Shown piece by piece: positions 45,014 through 54,292 of a stretch of 57,651 bases of DNA (positions are counted from its first letter, which is position 1; each line of letters begins with the position of its first letter). The translations under genes and the position numbers were made by a program. Below the pieces are notes generated by a model. It worked only from the letters and a program-made list of their open reading frames with translations, did no database searches and was not told the DNA's origin. This DNA is from Myxococcota bacterium (GTDB lineage Bacteria > Myxococcota_A > Polyangia > Palsa-1104 > JAEUJZ01). The DNA lies in contig JANWXW010000093.1 in the NCBI GenBank assembly GCA_025057315.1, positions 1 to 57,651 on the forward strand, in the 5' to 3' direction.

Positions 45014-47071
45014 CTAGGCTTCCATGCGGATGGCTCCCTGCTCATCGACCGAGGCGCGCCAGCCAGGGGGCACCAGGGTCGTGGCGCTGTACTCGACCAC
45101 CAGCGCTGGCCCAGAGCAGTCTGCCCCTGGCCGCAGGGCGGCCCTGTCCAGCACCGGCACCTGCAGCGCGCGCAGCTGGTGGCCTTCTGCAAACAGGATG
45201 GTGGCCGTACCAATGCGCGCCTGTGTTGGCTGACCGCCCAGCTCCTGCAGCAGCACCGGAGGCACCGGCGGCACCAGCAGCTGACCGCGGAGCCGCAGCG
45301 AAATAAGGTCCACCGGCTGACCCGCCAGGCGGTAGCCGTAGCGCCGCTCGTGCTCTTGCTCGAAACGGGCGGCCAGGTCTGCCTCCTGCCCCCCTGCGGC
45401 ACGGCCATCGCCGCGGCCTGGCAGGGTCAGGGCCCAGGACTGGCCCCGGTAGCAGAGGTCGGCGCTCCAGGCATAGTCCGCCGAGCGCGCATCCCCTCCG
45501 GCGCGCTCGATGTCCTGCTCCACCCTGGCTCGCAGCTCCAGCAGGGCCTTGTAGACGGCACCACGCTGCTGCGCTGGGGAGGCCTCACACAGCATGCTCT
45601 GGACGCGTTCGTGGATTGCAGGGGCACACAGTGCTCCATATGCCGACAGCAAACCAGGGGCCGGTGGTACGAGCACGCGACGGATACCCACTTCTTGCGC
45701 CACCTCGGCAGCGTGCAGCGCCCCCGCCCCGCCAAAGGCCAGCAGCACGAACGCGCTGGGGTCCTCACCGCGTTCGATGGTGACCCGACGGATCGCCCGG
45801 GCCACCACCGCGCTGGCGACGCGGAGCACGCCGGCAGCGGTCTCTAGCAGCGGCATCCCCAGACGACGAGCCAACGCATCCAGGGCCCGCGCAGCCGCTG
45901 CGGTCGACAGCCTGACTGTTCCATCGCAGAAGCGCGCCGTCGACAGCCGCCCGAGCAGCAACGCCGCATCGGTGAGCGTGGGGTGTTCGCCACCCCGCTC
46001 GTAGCAGGCCGGACCGGGCTCAGCACCTGCTGAGCGGGGGCCCACCTGAAGGGCACCGCCGGCATCGACCCAGGCAATGGATCCGCCGCCCGCACCGACG
46101 GTGTGCACGGCCAGCATCGGCAGGGGCAGCGGCATCCCGCCGACCTCCATCTCGTTGGAGAGCAACGGCTCGCCGTCGATAAGCGAGACGTCGGTGGAGG
46201 TGCCACCCACATCCAGCGTGATAAGCTTTGGCTCCCCGCAGGCCAGGCCCACGGCATGGGCGCCCAGCACCCCGGCCGCGGGCCCTGACAGCACGGTGCT
46301 CACTGGCAGGGACGCAGCCTCGGCCGCCGGGATGGCTCCTCCGCTGGACTGCAGCACGCGTAGACCTGCGATGCCCCTGGCGATCAGCACTTCCTGCAGG
46401 CGGCGCAGGTAGCCCCCCACAATCGGGGCCACATACGCATTGGTGACCGTGGCCTGGGCGCGCTCGTACTCGCGGTATACCGGCAGAACCTCCGAGGACA
46501 GCGACACGGGCAAGCCCAGCTGCGACAGAGCCTCACCCAGGGCGCGCTCGTGGCTGGGGTTGACGTAGCTGTGCAGCAGCACCACCGCCACCGAGGCGAC
46601 ACCGAGGGCCTGCACCTGCGCAGTGAGCCGGTGAATCTCCTCGGGGCACAGCGCGCGGAGCACCTCCCCCCGGGGACCCATCCGCTCGGCCACGCCCAGG
46701 CAGTGCTCCTGGGCACACAGCGGCGGGGGGACCAGGGGCTCCAGGGCATAGAGCTGCGGCCGTGCTTGCCGCCCCAGCATAAGCAGGTCCTCGAAGCCGG
46801 CCGTCGTGCACAGCGCCGTGGGCCCCCCGCGGCGCTCCAGCAGGGCATTGGTGCCCACCGTGGTGCCGTGGACGAGCTCGCTCTCAGCTCCAGGCCCGGT
46901 CGGCATGTCCAAGCCCGCCAGCAGCGCACCGACCCCCTGCAGCACCGCTTGGGCCGGGTCTGCCGGCGTGGAGGCTAGCTTGAGCGCACGCAGCCGCCCG
47001 TCCGGACACAGGGCCAGCAGGTCCGTGAAGGTCCCGCCCGTATCGACACCCAAACGCAGGGAGGCCACCAT
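45014..47071 (-). CDS. Hydantoinase A / oxoprolinase-family ATPase
   Basis: A 685-residue HyuA-family protein. The ATPase elements are visible: LGVDTGGTFTDLL at the N-terminus, LVHGTTVGTNALLER, LDVGGTSTDVSLIDG and GAGGGSIAWVDAGG. These are the ribonuclease-H-like phosphate-binding motifs of N-methylhydantoinase A, 5-oxoprolinase and acetone carboxylase subunits. No HyuB-type subunit gene is adjacent, so the partner is elsewhere or it acts alone. It follows an esterase gene with a 50-bp gap. Substrate is unknown. Confidence 0.9.
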   Translation of the reverse strand: MVASLRLGVDTGGTFTDLLALCPDGRLRALKLASTPADPAQAVLQGVGALLAGLDMPTGPGAESELVHGTTVGTNALLERRGGPTALCTTAGFEDLLMLGRQARPQLYALEPLVPPPLCAQEHCLGVAERMGPRGEVLRALCPEEIHRLTAQVQALGVASVAVVLLHSYVNPSHERALGEALSQLGLPVSLSSEVLPVYREYERAQATVTNAYVAPIVGGYLRRLQEVLIARGIAGLRVLQSSGGAIPAAEAASLPVSTVLSGPAAGVLGAHAVGLACGEPKLITLDVGGTSTDVSLIDGEPLLSNEMEVGGMPLPLPMLAVHTVGAGGGSIAWVDAGGALQVGPRSAGAEPGPACYERGGEHPTLTDAALLLGRLSTARFCDGTVRLSTAAAARALDALARRLGMPLLETAAGVLRVASAVVARAIRRVTIERGEDPSAFVLLAFGGAGALHAAEVAQEVGIRRVLVPPAPGLLSAYGALCAPAIHERVQSMLCEASPAQQRGAVYKALLELRARVEQDIERAGGDARSADYAWSADLCYRGQSWALTLPGRGDGRAAGGQEADLAARFEQEHERRYGYRLAGQPVDLISLRLRGQLLVPPVPPVLLQELGGQPTQARIGTATILFAEGHQLRALQVPVLDRAALRPGADCSGPALVVEYSATTLVPPGWRASVDEQGAIRMEA

Positions 47072-47121
47072 CGGGCCGCCATGGTAGCCGCGCTGGCTCC
47101 CCAGGGCCAGCCGGACCGAAC

Positions 47122-48153
47122 TCAGCCCTGCACGGGGCCGGGGTCACCCTCGGCCAGCACCCGCGCCAGCAGCGGCAGGCTGCGATCCAAGCGGTAGGTG
47201 GTGCCCATGTGACCGCCCTCGAACTCCTCATGCAGCACGCGGGCGCCGATGGCGCGCAACCGCACAGCCAGTTGCCGCATGCCCAGGTCCAGGTGGTACT
47301 CGTCGCGGGTGCCAGCGTCCAGAAAGATGAGCTGCATCCGCCGCAGTGCCGAGCGATAGGGCTCCTCCTGGCAGATCTCCACCGGGTCATAGCGCAGCCA
47401 GCGGCGGAAGACCTCCTCGTCGAGTGCCCCGCTCTCCCAGCATATCGGCAGGGCAAAGCCCAAGGGAGAGGCGGCATCGGGACTGTAGGCAGCAGCATAG
47501 GCCAGGATCATCATCGCATCGAACAGCTCGCCGCTGCGGGGACCCTTGCCCAGAGCAAGCAGGTGGTCGAGCAGCGGCCGCGGACCCCCATGTCGCTGCG
47601 CACACCGGCAGAACTTCAGCAGCTCAGGAATCAGGGTGACGCGCCAGGCGCTGTCGCCGGCGTGGCAACCGACCGCGCAGAACAGGTCGGGGTGGTTCAT
47701 GGCCAGCCACATCGCGCCGAACCCACCGGAGGAACGGCCGACGACAGCCCGGCGCGGCAGGGTCCGGTAGTGGCGGTCCACCAATGGCAGCACTTCCTGC
47801 ACCAGGTGGTCCTCGTGGTGGCCAAGCACCGGGGAGTTTACATACTGGGAACCCCCGAGCGCGGTGAAACAGTCTGGCAGCACGACGATGCACTCGCGCA
47901 TCCCGTCTTCTTGGGCGTACAGTCGCTCCAGCCGCTCGTCCAAGGCCTCGCCAAGCGGCGAGCGGCTGAGCAGGTGCCAGCCGGTGCTGGAAAAGGGCGC
48001 CAGGACCAGCAGGACCGGATAGCGACGGTCCGGATGGTCGTCGTAGCTGGGGGGCAGGATCACCGAAGTCTGCCGACGGGCAGGGTCGCCCAGTGCGTTG
48101 CCGGCCAGGGCACGGCTGTCTATCCACTCGGTGACGACGCGGAGCATGGGCAC
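47122..48153 (-). CDS. Alpha/beta-hydrolase esterase (esterase D/Fes-like)
   Basis: A 343-residue protein without a signal peptide. The nucleophile elbow is GRSSGG (within VVGRSSGGFGAMWLAMNHPDLF), and the oxyanion/strand segment DRRYPVLLVLAPF precedes it. A C-terminal His in EFEGGHMGTTYRLDRSLP completes the likely triad, with Asp in FLDAGTRDEYHLD. The sequence pattern is that of the esterase D/enterochelin-esterase group. Start is GTG 48153 or ATG 48147. It is next to hyuA-like and a metallo-hydrolase, possibly one pathway. Confidence 0.85.
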   Translation of the reverse strand: MPMLRVVTEWIDSRALAGNALGDPARRQTSVILPPSYDDHPDRRYPVLLVLAPFSSTGWHLLSRSPLGEALDERLERLYAQEDGMRECIVVLPDCFTALGGSQYVNSPVLGHHEDHLVQEVLPLVDRHYRTLPRRAVVGRSSGGFGAMWLAMNHPDLFCAVGCHAGDSAWRVTLIPELLKFCRCAQRHGGPRPLLDHLLALGKGPRSGELFDAMMILAYAAAYSPDAASPLGFALPICWESGALDEEVFRRWLRYDPVEICQEEPYRSALRRMQLIFLDAGTRDEYHLDLGMRQLAVRLRAIGARVLHEEFEGGHMGTTYRLDRSLPLLARVLAEGDPGPVQG

Positions 48154-48199
48154 GACATAGCAGAGCCGCGCCGCCCCGAAAAGGGCCAGCCGGGTGCCC

Positions 48200-49060
48200 C
48201 TACACCGACAGCTGCAGCCCCTCGGCAGCGGCCATCAGCTCGATGTCCTGGCCGCCGAGCCGGTCCAGCAGCTCCCGGCACTGGGTCCAGATGTGGTCCA
48301 CTTGCTCATCGGTATAGTCCTGGTCAAAGTGGAACAGCACCAGCCGCCGCACCCCGGCTCGCACGGCTGCCTCGGCGGCATCGGCGTAGGAGGCGTAGCC
48401 GCGGCTCAAACGTCGTTGCCGGTCTTGCGGGGTGTAGGTGGCATCGTGGATGAGCACATCTGCGCCGCGATACAGGGCCAGCGTTGCGGCGCTTGGGCCC
48501 TCCGGAGGGTAGCCGACGTCGGGGGCATAGACCAGACTGCGGTCCCCTTCCTCCAGCCGGTACGCGATGCAAAATGTATTTCCGTGTGGGTTGGCCCGGC
48601 AGCGGATGTGAATGTCACCGTAGCGCAGCGGCTCATCGTCCACCTCGCCCTCCACCGGCACGAACTCGAACACAGCGCCCAGGTTGCGCATGGTATAAAG
48701 TGGCGAAAAGTGCGGGTTCATCTGCCCCTCAAGGATGCCCTCGAGCATGGCTGAGCTTCGCGCTGGGCCGAAGACGGTAAAGCGGTTGCCCGGAACAAAG
48801 ATCGGCGGGAAGAAGGGAAAGCCTTGAATGTGGTCCCAGTGGGCATGCGAAAGAAGAATCGCGGCCCTGCCCTCGCCGCGGCAGAACTCGCTCTGCAACA
48901 GGCTCCGTCCAAGGCCAATCACGCCCGTCCCCATGTCCAGAATGAGCAGCTCCCCCCCGCAGCCGCGCACCGCCACGCACGCCGTGTTGCCGCCGTAGCG
49001 GACCGTCTCGGGGCCCGGGGCCGGGATGGAGCCGCGCACACCGTAAAAGGTCACCTCCAC
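48200..49060 (-). CDS. Metallo-beta-lactamase-fold hydrolase, second of a tandem pair
   Basis: From GTG 49060, with AGGTGA 4 nt upstream, the protein has 286 residues. It begins VEVTFYGVRGSIPAPGPETVRYGGNTACV, a signature shared by its neighbour. The zinc motif is HAHWDH (in LLSHAHWDHIQGFPFF), with later Asp and His in VYAPDV and LIHDATY. The class includes cyclic-nucleotide and RNA-like phosphodiesterases. The gene begins 4 bp after the stop of the first copy. The open frame extends upstream, but that part is Arg/Ser-rich. Confidence 0.86.
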   Translation of the reverse strand: MEVTFYGVRGSIPAPGPETVRYGGNTACVAVRGCGGELLILDMGTGVIGLGRSLLQSEFCRGEGRAAILLSHAHWDHIQGFPFFPPIFVPGNRFTVFGPARSSAMLEGILEGQMNPHFSPLYTMRNLGAVFEFVPVEGEVDDEPLRYGDIHIRCRANPHGNTFCIAYRLEEGDRSLVYAPDVGYPPEGPSAATLALYRGADVLIHDATYTPQDRQRRLSRGYASYADAAEAAVRAGVRRLVLFHFDQDYTDEQVDHIWTQCRELLDRLGGQDIELMAAAEGLQLSV

Positions 49061-49064
49061 GGCG

Positions 49065-50039
49065 TCACCTGGCCATGACCTGCGCCGGCACGTCCTGCTG
49101 CGCACCGACGACGAGCTCGAGACCCTCGGCGGCCGCATACAGCACCAGCGGAAGCTTGCGCCGCGCCACCTCCGCCCGATGCTGCTGCAGCAGCGCATCG
49201 ATCTGACTGTCGGTTCGCTCCGGCGCATGGTGGAACAGCACCAGCGCATGGGCACCGGCCTCGGCCGCGATCTCGATGGCATCTTCCGGGCAGCTGTGGC
49301 CCCAGTGGGGCCTGGTCGCGTACTCCTCGGGAGTGAACTGGGTATCGTAAATGACCAGGTCTGCCCCCTCGCACAGGGCGACGACGCCCTGCCTCATGGC
49401 CGCCAGCTTGGCTGCGTCCCCCGGGGGCAGCGGCTCCCCCGGCCGGGGCGGCTGCGAGATGAACTGCTGTTCGATAAGAATGTCGCGGAAGGGCGCGGTG
49501 TCGGTCACATACGCCAGGGAACGACCCTCATAGTCTAGGCGGTAGGCGATGGCAATCCAGGGGTGGTTGAGCCGCGTGCAACGCACCCGCACCGGTCCGA
49601 TCTCAAAGGCGGCATGGTCTGACAGCTCGGTGAACTGCACGTGCGCCGCAGCGGCGTCAAACGGCACCGAGAAGTAGGGGTTTTCCGTCTGGGTGGCGAA
49701 GATGGCTCGCAGGTGCGTGTCGTTTCGCTGCCGGGCGTAGACATGGAAGCGATTGCCGCGCTGGTACAGCGGAGCGAAGAAGGGGAGCCCCTGGATGTGG
49801 TCCCAGTGCGTGTGGGTGACAAGCAAATGGGCCTCTCCCGCCCCCCGGCCAAAGGCCTCCTGCATCATCTCCTTGCCTAGACGCCGCAGACCGGTCCCTG
49901 CGTCCAGGATGATGCGCGGCGCCTGCGGATCCTCAAGGCGGACCTCGACGCAGCTGGTGTTCCCACCGTAGCGCATCGTCGTCGGTCCTGGCACCGGGAA
50001 GGACCCCCGCACACCCCAAAAGCGCACCCTCATCGGCAC
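49065..50039 (-). CDS. Metallo-beta-lactamase-fold hydrolase, first of a tandem pair
   Basis: A 324-residue protein (GTG 50039 or ATG 50033) with the same start motif, VRFWGVRGSFPVPGPTTMRYGGNTSCVEV. The zinc motif is THTHWDH (LLVTHTHWDHIQGLPFF), then TDTAPF and LVIYDTQFTPEEY supply later metal ligands. The pair arose by tandem duplication and has diverged considerably. A ribosome-binding GGAGG lies 7 nt before the GTG. Both copies keep the metal site, so both should be active hydrolases. Confidence 0.86.
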   Translation of the reverse strand: MPMRVRFWGVRGSFPVPGPTTMRYGGNTSCVEVRLEDPQAPRIILDAGTGLRRLGKEMMQEAFGRGAGEAHLLVTHTHWDHIQGLPFFAPLYQRGNRFHVYARQRNDTHLRAIFATQTENPYFSVPFDAAAAHVQFTELSDHAAFEIGPVRVRCTRLNHPWIAIAYRLDYEGRSLAYVTDTAPFRDILIEQQFISQPPRPGEPLPPGDAAKLAAMRQGVVALCEGADLVIYDTQFTPEEYATRPHWGHSCPEDAIEIAAEAGAHALVLFHHAPERTDSQIDALLQQHRAEVARRKLPLVLYAAAEGLELVVGAQQDVPAQVMAR

Positions 50040-50207
50040 CTGCCCCCCTCCGCCTGCACATGGAGCAGCGAGCCCGGCATGATGGGTCTGAGCGGGCGGC
50101 GCATCCTGCTGGACCGCCAGAGTCCCTGGGTCTTCCGCGGCCCACCTGGCATCGAGGGCATCGTATCACGAGCCGGCCCAAAGCACCACCGGGCCGGCGG
50201 CCGCCCC

Positions 50208-51209
50208 CTACGGAATCAGGCCCGCGGCAATGCCGCTGCGCGTTGTCGTCAGGCCCACTAGGAGCAGCGCGCGCTGCCGATAGAGCAGCACGGTGCCCCC
50301 CTGCAGCTGTCCGCCGGGACGGCCAAGCAGTGGCGTCGGCACCACCAGGTACTGCCTGCCATCGTAGGAAGAGGCAGCGCACAGCGCACGCCGCGGTCCG
50401 GCCCCAACCGTGACAAACAGGTCGTAACGGCGTCGGCCAGCAGGCGTTTGCACCGCGCGCGCAGACACCGACAGGATCCGCTCCCCAGGAACGGTCTCGG
50501 TGCCGGACCCGGGCACAACAAAGTCGACTGCAGCAAGCCCCAGCGACCCCACCTGCCACCCCGGCGGCGGACCTCCCCCCAAGGCCCGGGCCACCTCGGC
50601 CACGGAGGCCCGCGCCCGCACCAGCTCCACCTCCCCCCGGACCAAGAAGAGGTGAAGCTCCTGCGCGGTGACCAGGCCCCCCAGGCCGCGCGCCCCCCCG
50701 ATCGCTGCCGCCGGCAACAGCGGCACAGGCAGCTGCCAGAAGCCGTGGCCATCCTCGCTGACCGCCGCCCCCACGTCGCCGTGCTCCGCCTGGTAGAACA
50801 GCACATAGCGCGGCAGACCTGGCTCCCCCCGCACGAGCGCCGGGCGGCCCAGGCCGCTTTGCTCCCACGGCGCATGCGGCAGCAACACCGGCATCAGCTC
50901 GCTTGCGCCCTCCTCGAGGCGGGGGACCGTGGCCTCGGCAATGAAGGGGACCCCCTGGCGCGGGCGCACCGAGACCCATAGGCGCAGCTGCGCACCATCG
51001 GCCACCGCCGCCGGCTCGGCCACCTCCAGGCCCGGGGCGAGCAGCACAAAGGGAGCATCCAGCGCCGGCGCCTCCGCGGCCAGCAGCAGCCGGAATGGCC
51101 CCAGGCCGCTCTGGGGACCGCTCTCGACGCGCAGCTCCGCTCCCCCGCCGCCTACGCCACAGGCACACAGCAGGGACAGCAGCCACATGGGGGTCTTTAC
51201 ATGCTCCAT
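50208..51209 (-). CDS. Lipoprotein of unknown function next to FadL-type barrels
   Basis: A 333-residue protein with a lipobox-like LCAC at 14-17 (MWLLSLLCACGVGGGG). The mature part is beta-rich, with repeated short hydrophobic strands (RYVLFYQAEHGDVGAAVSEDGHGFWQLPVPLLP) resembling beta-propeller blades of glycosidase-like proteins. No motif for an enzyme is seen. Its ATG (51209) overlaps the end of the barrel gene by 13 bp and has GGAGG 9 nt upstream, so it is coupled. A second Met at 51188 is possible. Confidence 0.75.
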   Translation of the reverse strand: MEHVKTPMWLLSLLCACGVGGGGAELRVESGPQSGLGPFRLLLAAEAPALDAPFVLLAPGLEVAEPAAVADGAQLRLWVSVRPRQGVPFIAEATVPRLEEGASELMPVLLPHAPWEQSGLGRPALVRGEPGLPRYVLFYQAEHGDVGAAVSEDGHGFWQLPVPLLPAAAIGGARGLGGLVTAQELHLFLVRGEVELVRARASVAEVARALGGGPPPGWQVGSLGLAAVDFVVPGSGTETVPGERILSVSARAVQTPAGRRRYDLFVTVGAGPRRALCAASSYDGRQYLVVPTPLLGRPGGQLQGGTVLLYRQRALLLVGLTTTRSGIAAGLIP

Positions 51210-52555
51210 CGTAGGTGCCCTCCCACCTGCACCACGACCCCACCGGCGGTAAAGTCACCCACCGGCGAGCGTGGGTCCCGCTTGCGAAAGGATCGTTCGG
51301 GCAGGGCCGTGAGCGCCAGGTGCACGTCCAGCGACAGCGGCCGCGGCAGGATCTCGCTCAGCCGCCTCAGGGTGGCTCCAGCGCCGAGGCTGAAGGTGTG
51401 CTTGTCCGCATCGCCAAAGCTGCTGTCTCCCTCCTGCTCCGGCACAGGCGATGGCTCGTAGCGGTACCCGCCGCGCACATCCAGATCCAGGTGGCCCCGG
51501 AGCAGCCCCTGGGCGGCCTGCCACTCGGCGCCCAGCGCAGGGATGAGGATGTCGGAAAAGCCCGGCGGCGGAAAGGACGCCGACGGCTGCAGCCGCACCA
51601 GGTCGTTGAAGCGGCCGATGTCCAGGGACAGCTCGTAGCGCGCCGCGGGCACCGGCATCTCGCTCCAGCGCGCAAAGGTCACATCCAGGCTGAGCAGCAG
51701 CTGCTCCAAGCCCGGCACGCGCAGCGCGGCCCCCAGCACGACCTGCCACGGCTGGAATAGGTCGGTGCTCTGCGCTCGCTGCGACAGGCGGGCCCCTCGT
51801 ACCACGGGCTCCTGGCCCGGGTTGCCTAGGTCCGCGGTGATCTCGAAGGCCTGGTCGATCTCCAGCACGAAGCTGTGCCGGTAGACAGCGGCCAGCGCCA
51901 GGTGCTGGCCCAGCAGCCACACCAGGCCCAGCTGGGGATAGCGCAGCGCCACCAGGTCCACATCGGTGCTGCTCCACAGGGCGCTGTCGTCGGCATCGCC
52001 GATGGCGACCCGGCCTCGCAGGTGCACTGTGCCGCGGGTGCGCGACATAAAGCTCAGCCCGCCGCCCAGGTGCAGCCCCCACCCTAGATGCAGCGCCAGG
52101 TTGGCGGCAAAAAACAGCCGCTGCGTCCGGTTGTCATACAGCTGCAGCCGCGGCGTCTCGAAGCGCAGCACCCGCAGCCGCGTGATGTGCTGGTCGGGCA
52201 AAAACAGCGTTATGCCAAAGGCAAAACGCACCGGCCCAAGATGGCCGGGGGCGACGATGCCCGCCAGCATCCCCCGAGTGGGCTCGATGGGCTGGCGCAC
52301 GCCCGACAGGTGCAGCTCGGGCACCGCCGCCTGGTAGCCAACGTCAATGGCCAGCCCGGCCGCGCGGGCCAGACCAGCCGGGTTGTAATAGCCAGCCGCT
52401 CCATCGGCCGCCACAGCCGCATAGGCCGATCCCATGGCCGCCGCCCGCGAGCCGTAGCCGAAGGCATCCAGCGGGTTGGCATGGGCGGGCGGGCACGCGA
52501 GCCCCAGCGCTCCGGCCAGCGCCAGCACAGTGGCTCCGCCGCGCATTTGCCTCAT
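51197..52555 (-). CDS. FadL-type outer-membrane protein, copy 2
   Basis: From ATG 52555, which overlaps the stop of the upstream barrel (ATGA), the protein has 452 residues. It has a signal peptide (GGATVLALAGALGLACPPAHA) and then the FadL/UPF0164 N-terminal signature GYGSRAAAMGSAYAAVAADGAAGYYNPAGLA. The rest alternates amphipathic beta strands (LALHLGWGLHLGGGLSFM, then RYELSLDIGRFNDLVRL) and ends VVVQVGGHLRWSM with an aromatic-Met terminus suited to the outer membrane. It may transport hydrophobic compounds. The longer open frame upstream is not supported. Confidence 0.85.
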   Translation of the reverse strand: MRQMRGGATVLALAGALGLACPPAHANPLDAFGYGSRAAAMGSAYAAVAADGAAGYYNPAGLARAAGLAIDVGYQAAVPELHLSGVRQPIEPTRGMLAGIVAPGHLGPVRFAFGITLFLPDQHITRLRVLRFETPRLQLYDNRTQRLFFAANLALHLGWGLHLGGGLSFMSRTRGTVHLRGRVAIGDADDSALWSSTDVDLVALRYPQLGLVWLLGQHLALAAVYRHSFVLEIDQAFEITADLGNPGQEPVVRGARLSQRAQSTDLFQPWQVVLGAALRVPGLEQLLLSLDVTFARWSEMPVPAARYELSLDIGRFNDLVRLQPSASFPPPGFSDILIPALGAEWQAAQGLLRGHLDLDVRGGYRYEPSPVPEQEGDSSFGDADKHTFSLGAGATLRRLSEILPRPLSLDVHLALTALPERSFRKRDPRSPVGDFTAGGVVVQVGGHLRWSM

Positions 52556-53751
52556 AGGTCCACCCCCACTGACAGGCCGCCCAGCAGGAAGTTGCCCGCC
52601 AGACGCCACCCTGCGGCAAGCTGGTGCCACTGCAGGAAGCCCTCCAGATGCAGCGGCAGGCGGGGCAGCTGGTGGCCGAGGCCGGCACACACCACGTGGC
52701 GGTCGGCATCGAGCAGCGCGCGCCCCACCTCGTCCCGCGGCGTGGGGCTCCACTCGAAGAAATAACCCAGCCGCAGAGTGGCTCGCCCCTGCTCGGCCAT
52801 GTGCCACTCCAGGGACAGACGCGGCACCACCGTATCGTGGAAGCCCGGCGGCGGGGGATCGTCGGCGCCGGCGGTGGCTTTGCCCAGCGGCGGGGGGAAG
52901 GCAGACATGTGCTTCCACACGAGCTGGACTGCCACCAGCAGCCGCTCCGAGAGCCGCAGCGCCGCCTCGCCCGCCACCTGCAGCGGGTCATACTGGGCCA
53001 CGCCCTCGATGGTGAGGGTGGGCAGATCCACCGGCACCGTGTCGCCGAGCTGGCTGCGCACCACCATGCGGAAGCGGGACGCCGAGGCACCGCGAAACAC
53101 CGCCCCCAGCAGCAGCCGCCGGCCCTCCCAGCGCACGCCCACGATGGGGGCATAATCGACGGTCAGCTGCGACTGGGATGCCGCCGTGATGCGGCCCGCC
53201 CCATCCGGAGCAACGAGGATCTCGCCCACCAGCGCGGCCAGCGCCAGCACGCTCACGCCCAGCGACAGCCCGGCAGGCAGCCGGACGCCGCCCCCCAGGA
53301 GCACCGACACCACCTGCGTGCGCGCATCGAGCAGCACCGCTCGCGGCACCTCCGCAGCGGGCAGGCGTGCCCGGTTGATGAGCCCCACGGGCAGGTAGAA
53401 GCCCAGGCCCAGGGCCAGCCGGTCTCGCAGCACTCCCCCCAGGGGCAGCGGCAGCGTCGCCCCGATGAGGAGCCCGGCTGTGGGCTCGATGGCATAGGGG
53501 TGACCATCGAGCGTGGTGCGGTAGGCGCCCAGCACGGTGCCGAGCGTCAGGCGACGGCTCGTGCCGGCCAGCCCTGCCGGGTTGGTGTAGGTGGCCTCGT
53601 AGCCGCGCAGAAACGACGCCCCGGTGCCGGCCAGCGCAGGGCTGCGGGTGCCTAGGCCGGCCAGCTCAGGCAGCGAGGCCCAGACCGGATCTGCCGGCAG
53701 GAGCACCGCCACCCAGGCGGCGACATGGCGGAGCAGGCAGCAGGCGCGCAT
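52552..53751 (-). CDS. FadL-type outer-membrane protein, copy 1
   Basis: A 399-residue protein with a signal peptide (LLRHVAAWVAVLLPADPVWA) and the motif GTRSPALAGTGASFLRGYEATYTNPAGLAG, the NPAG signature of FadL-type porins. Many amphipathic strands follow (RLALGLGFYLPVGL, VVSVLLGGGVRLPAGLSLGVSVL). It is the first gene of a three-gene unit with copy 2 and the lipoprotein. The barrel pair is only distantly similar. Confidence 0.82.
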   Translation of the reverse strand: MRACCLLRHVAAWVAVLLPADPVWASLPELAGLGTRSPALAGTGASFLRGYEATYTNPAGLAGTSRRLTLGTVLGAYRTTLDGHPYAIEPTAGLLIGATLPLPLGGVLRDRLALGLGFYLPVGLINRARLPAAEVPRAVLLDARTQVVSVLLGGGVRLPAGLSLGVSVLALAALVGEILVAPDGAGRITAASQSQLTVDYAPIVGVRWEGRRLLLGAVFRGASASRFRMVVRSQLGDTVPVDLPTLTIEGVAQYDPLQVAGEAALRLSERLLVAVQLVWKHMSAFPPPLGKATAGADDPPPPGFHDTVVPRLSLEWHMAEQGRATLRLGYFFEWSPTPRDEVGRALLDADRHVVCAGLGHQLPRLPLHLEGFLQWHQLAAGWRLAGNFLLGGLSVGVDL

Positions 53752-53756
53752 CCCCC

Positions 53757-54206
53757 TCAGGCCCGCGAGTCGAGCAGAAGCGTCACGGGGCCATCGTTGA
53801 CCAGTTCCACCTCCATCATCGCGCCAAACCGCCCCTGCGCCACGGGCAGGCCGGTCTGCTCCAGCAGCGCCACCGCCCGACGGTACAGTGCCTCCGCGGG
53901 CTGGGGTGGCATCGCCTCGGTGAACGAGGGCCGGCGCCCCTTGCGACAGTCGCCATAGAGGGTAAACTGACTGACCACCAGGATGGCCCCACCCACCTCG
54001 CGCACCGAGCGGTTCATGGCGCCGCTCGGGTCAGCAAAGATGCGCAGCCCGGCGATCTTGTCAGCCATCCACGCCGCATCGGCCTCCGTGTCCCCCTGGC
54101 CCACGCCGAGCAGCACCGCCAACCCGGCACCGATCTGGCCCAGGACCTGTCCGTCCTCCCGGTTGCGCACCTCGGCCCGGCTGACCCGCTGGACAACCGC
54201 TCGCAT
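53757..54206 (-). CDS. dtd: D-aminoacyl-tRNA deacylase
   Basis: DTD removes D-amino acids and glycine from mischarged tRNA. From ATG 54206 the protein has 149 residues ([13 protein letters not shown]). The signatures [17 protein letters not shown] and the C-terminal [17 protein letters not shown], with the cross-subunit Gly-Pro dipeptide NDGPVT, are present. The frame upstream (54236) adds 10 doubtful residues. It precedes the FadL genes by 5 bp and may share their transcript. Confidence 0.95.
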   Translation of the reverse strand: MRAVVQRVSRAEVRNREDGQVLGQIGAGLAVLLGVGQGDTEADAAWMADKIAGLRIFADPSGAMNRSVREVGGAILVVSQFTLYGDCRKGRRPSFTEAMPPQPAEALYRRAVALLEQTGLPVAQGRFGAMMEVELVNDGPVTLLLDSRA

Positions 54207-54292
54207 GCCTTCTGCGCTACCATGGAAGGGCAGCATGGACCAAGCGCCTTTTGCCCGGGCCGGCGCGCCGGTGCCCCCGGCAACACGACCAG

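Noticed and set aside
49933..51258. 441-residue minus-strand frame
   Set aside because: Gly/Ala/Arg-rich out-of-phase read of the lipoprotein gene.
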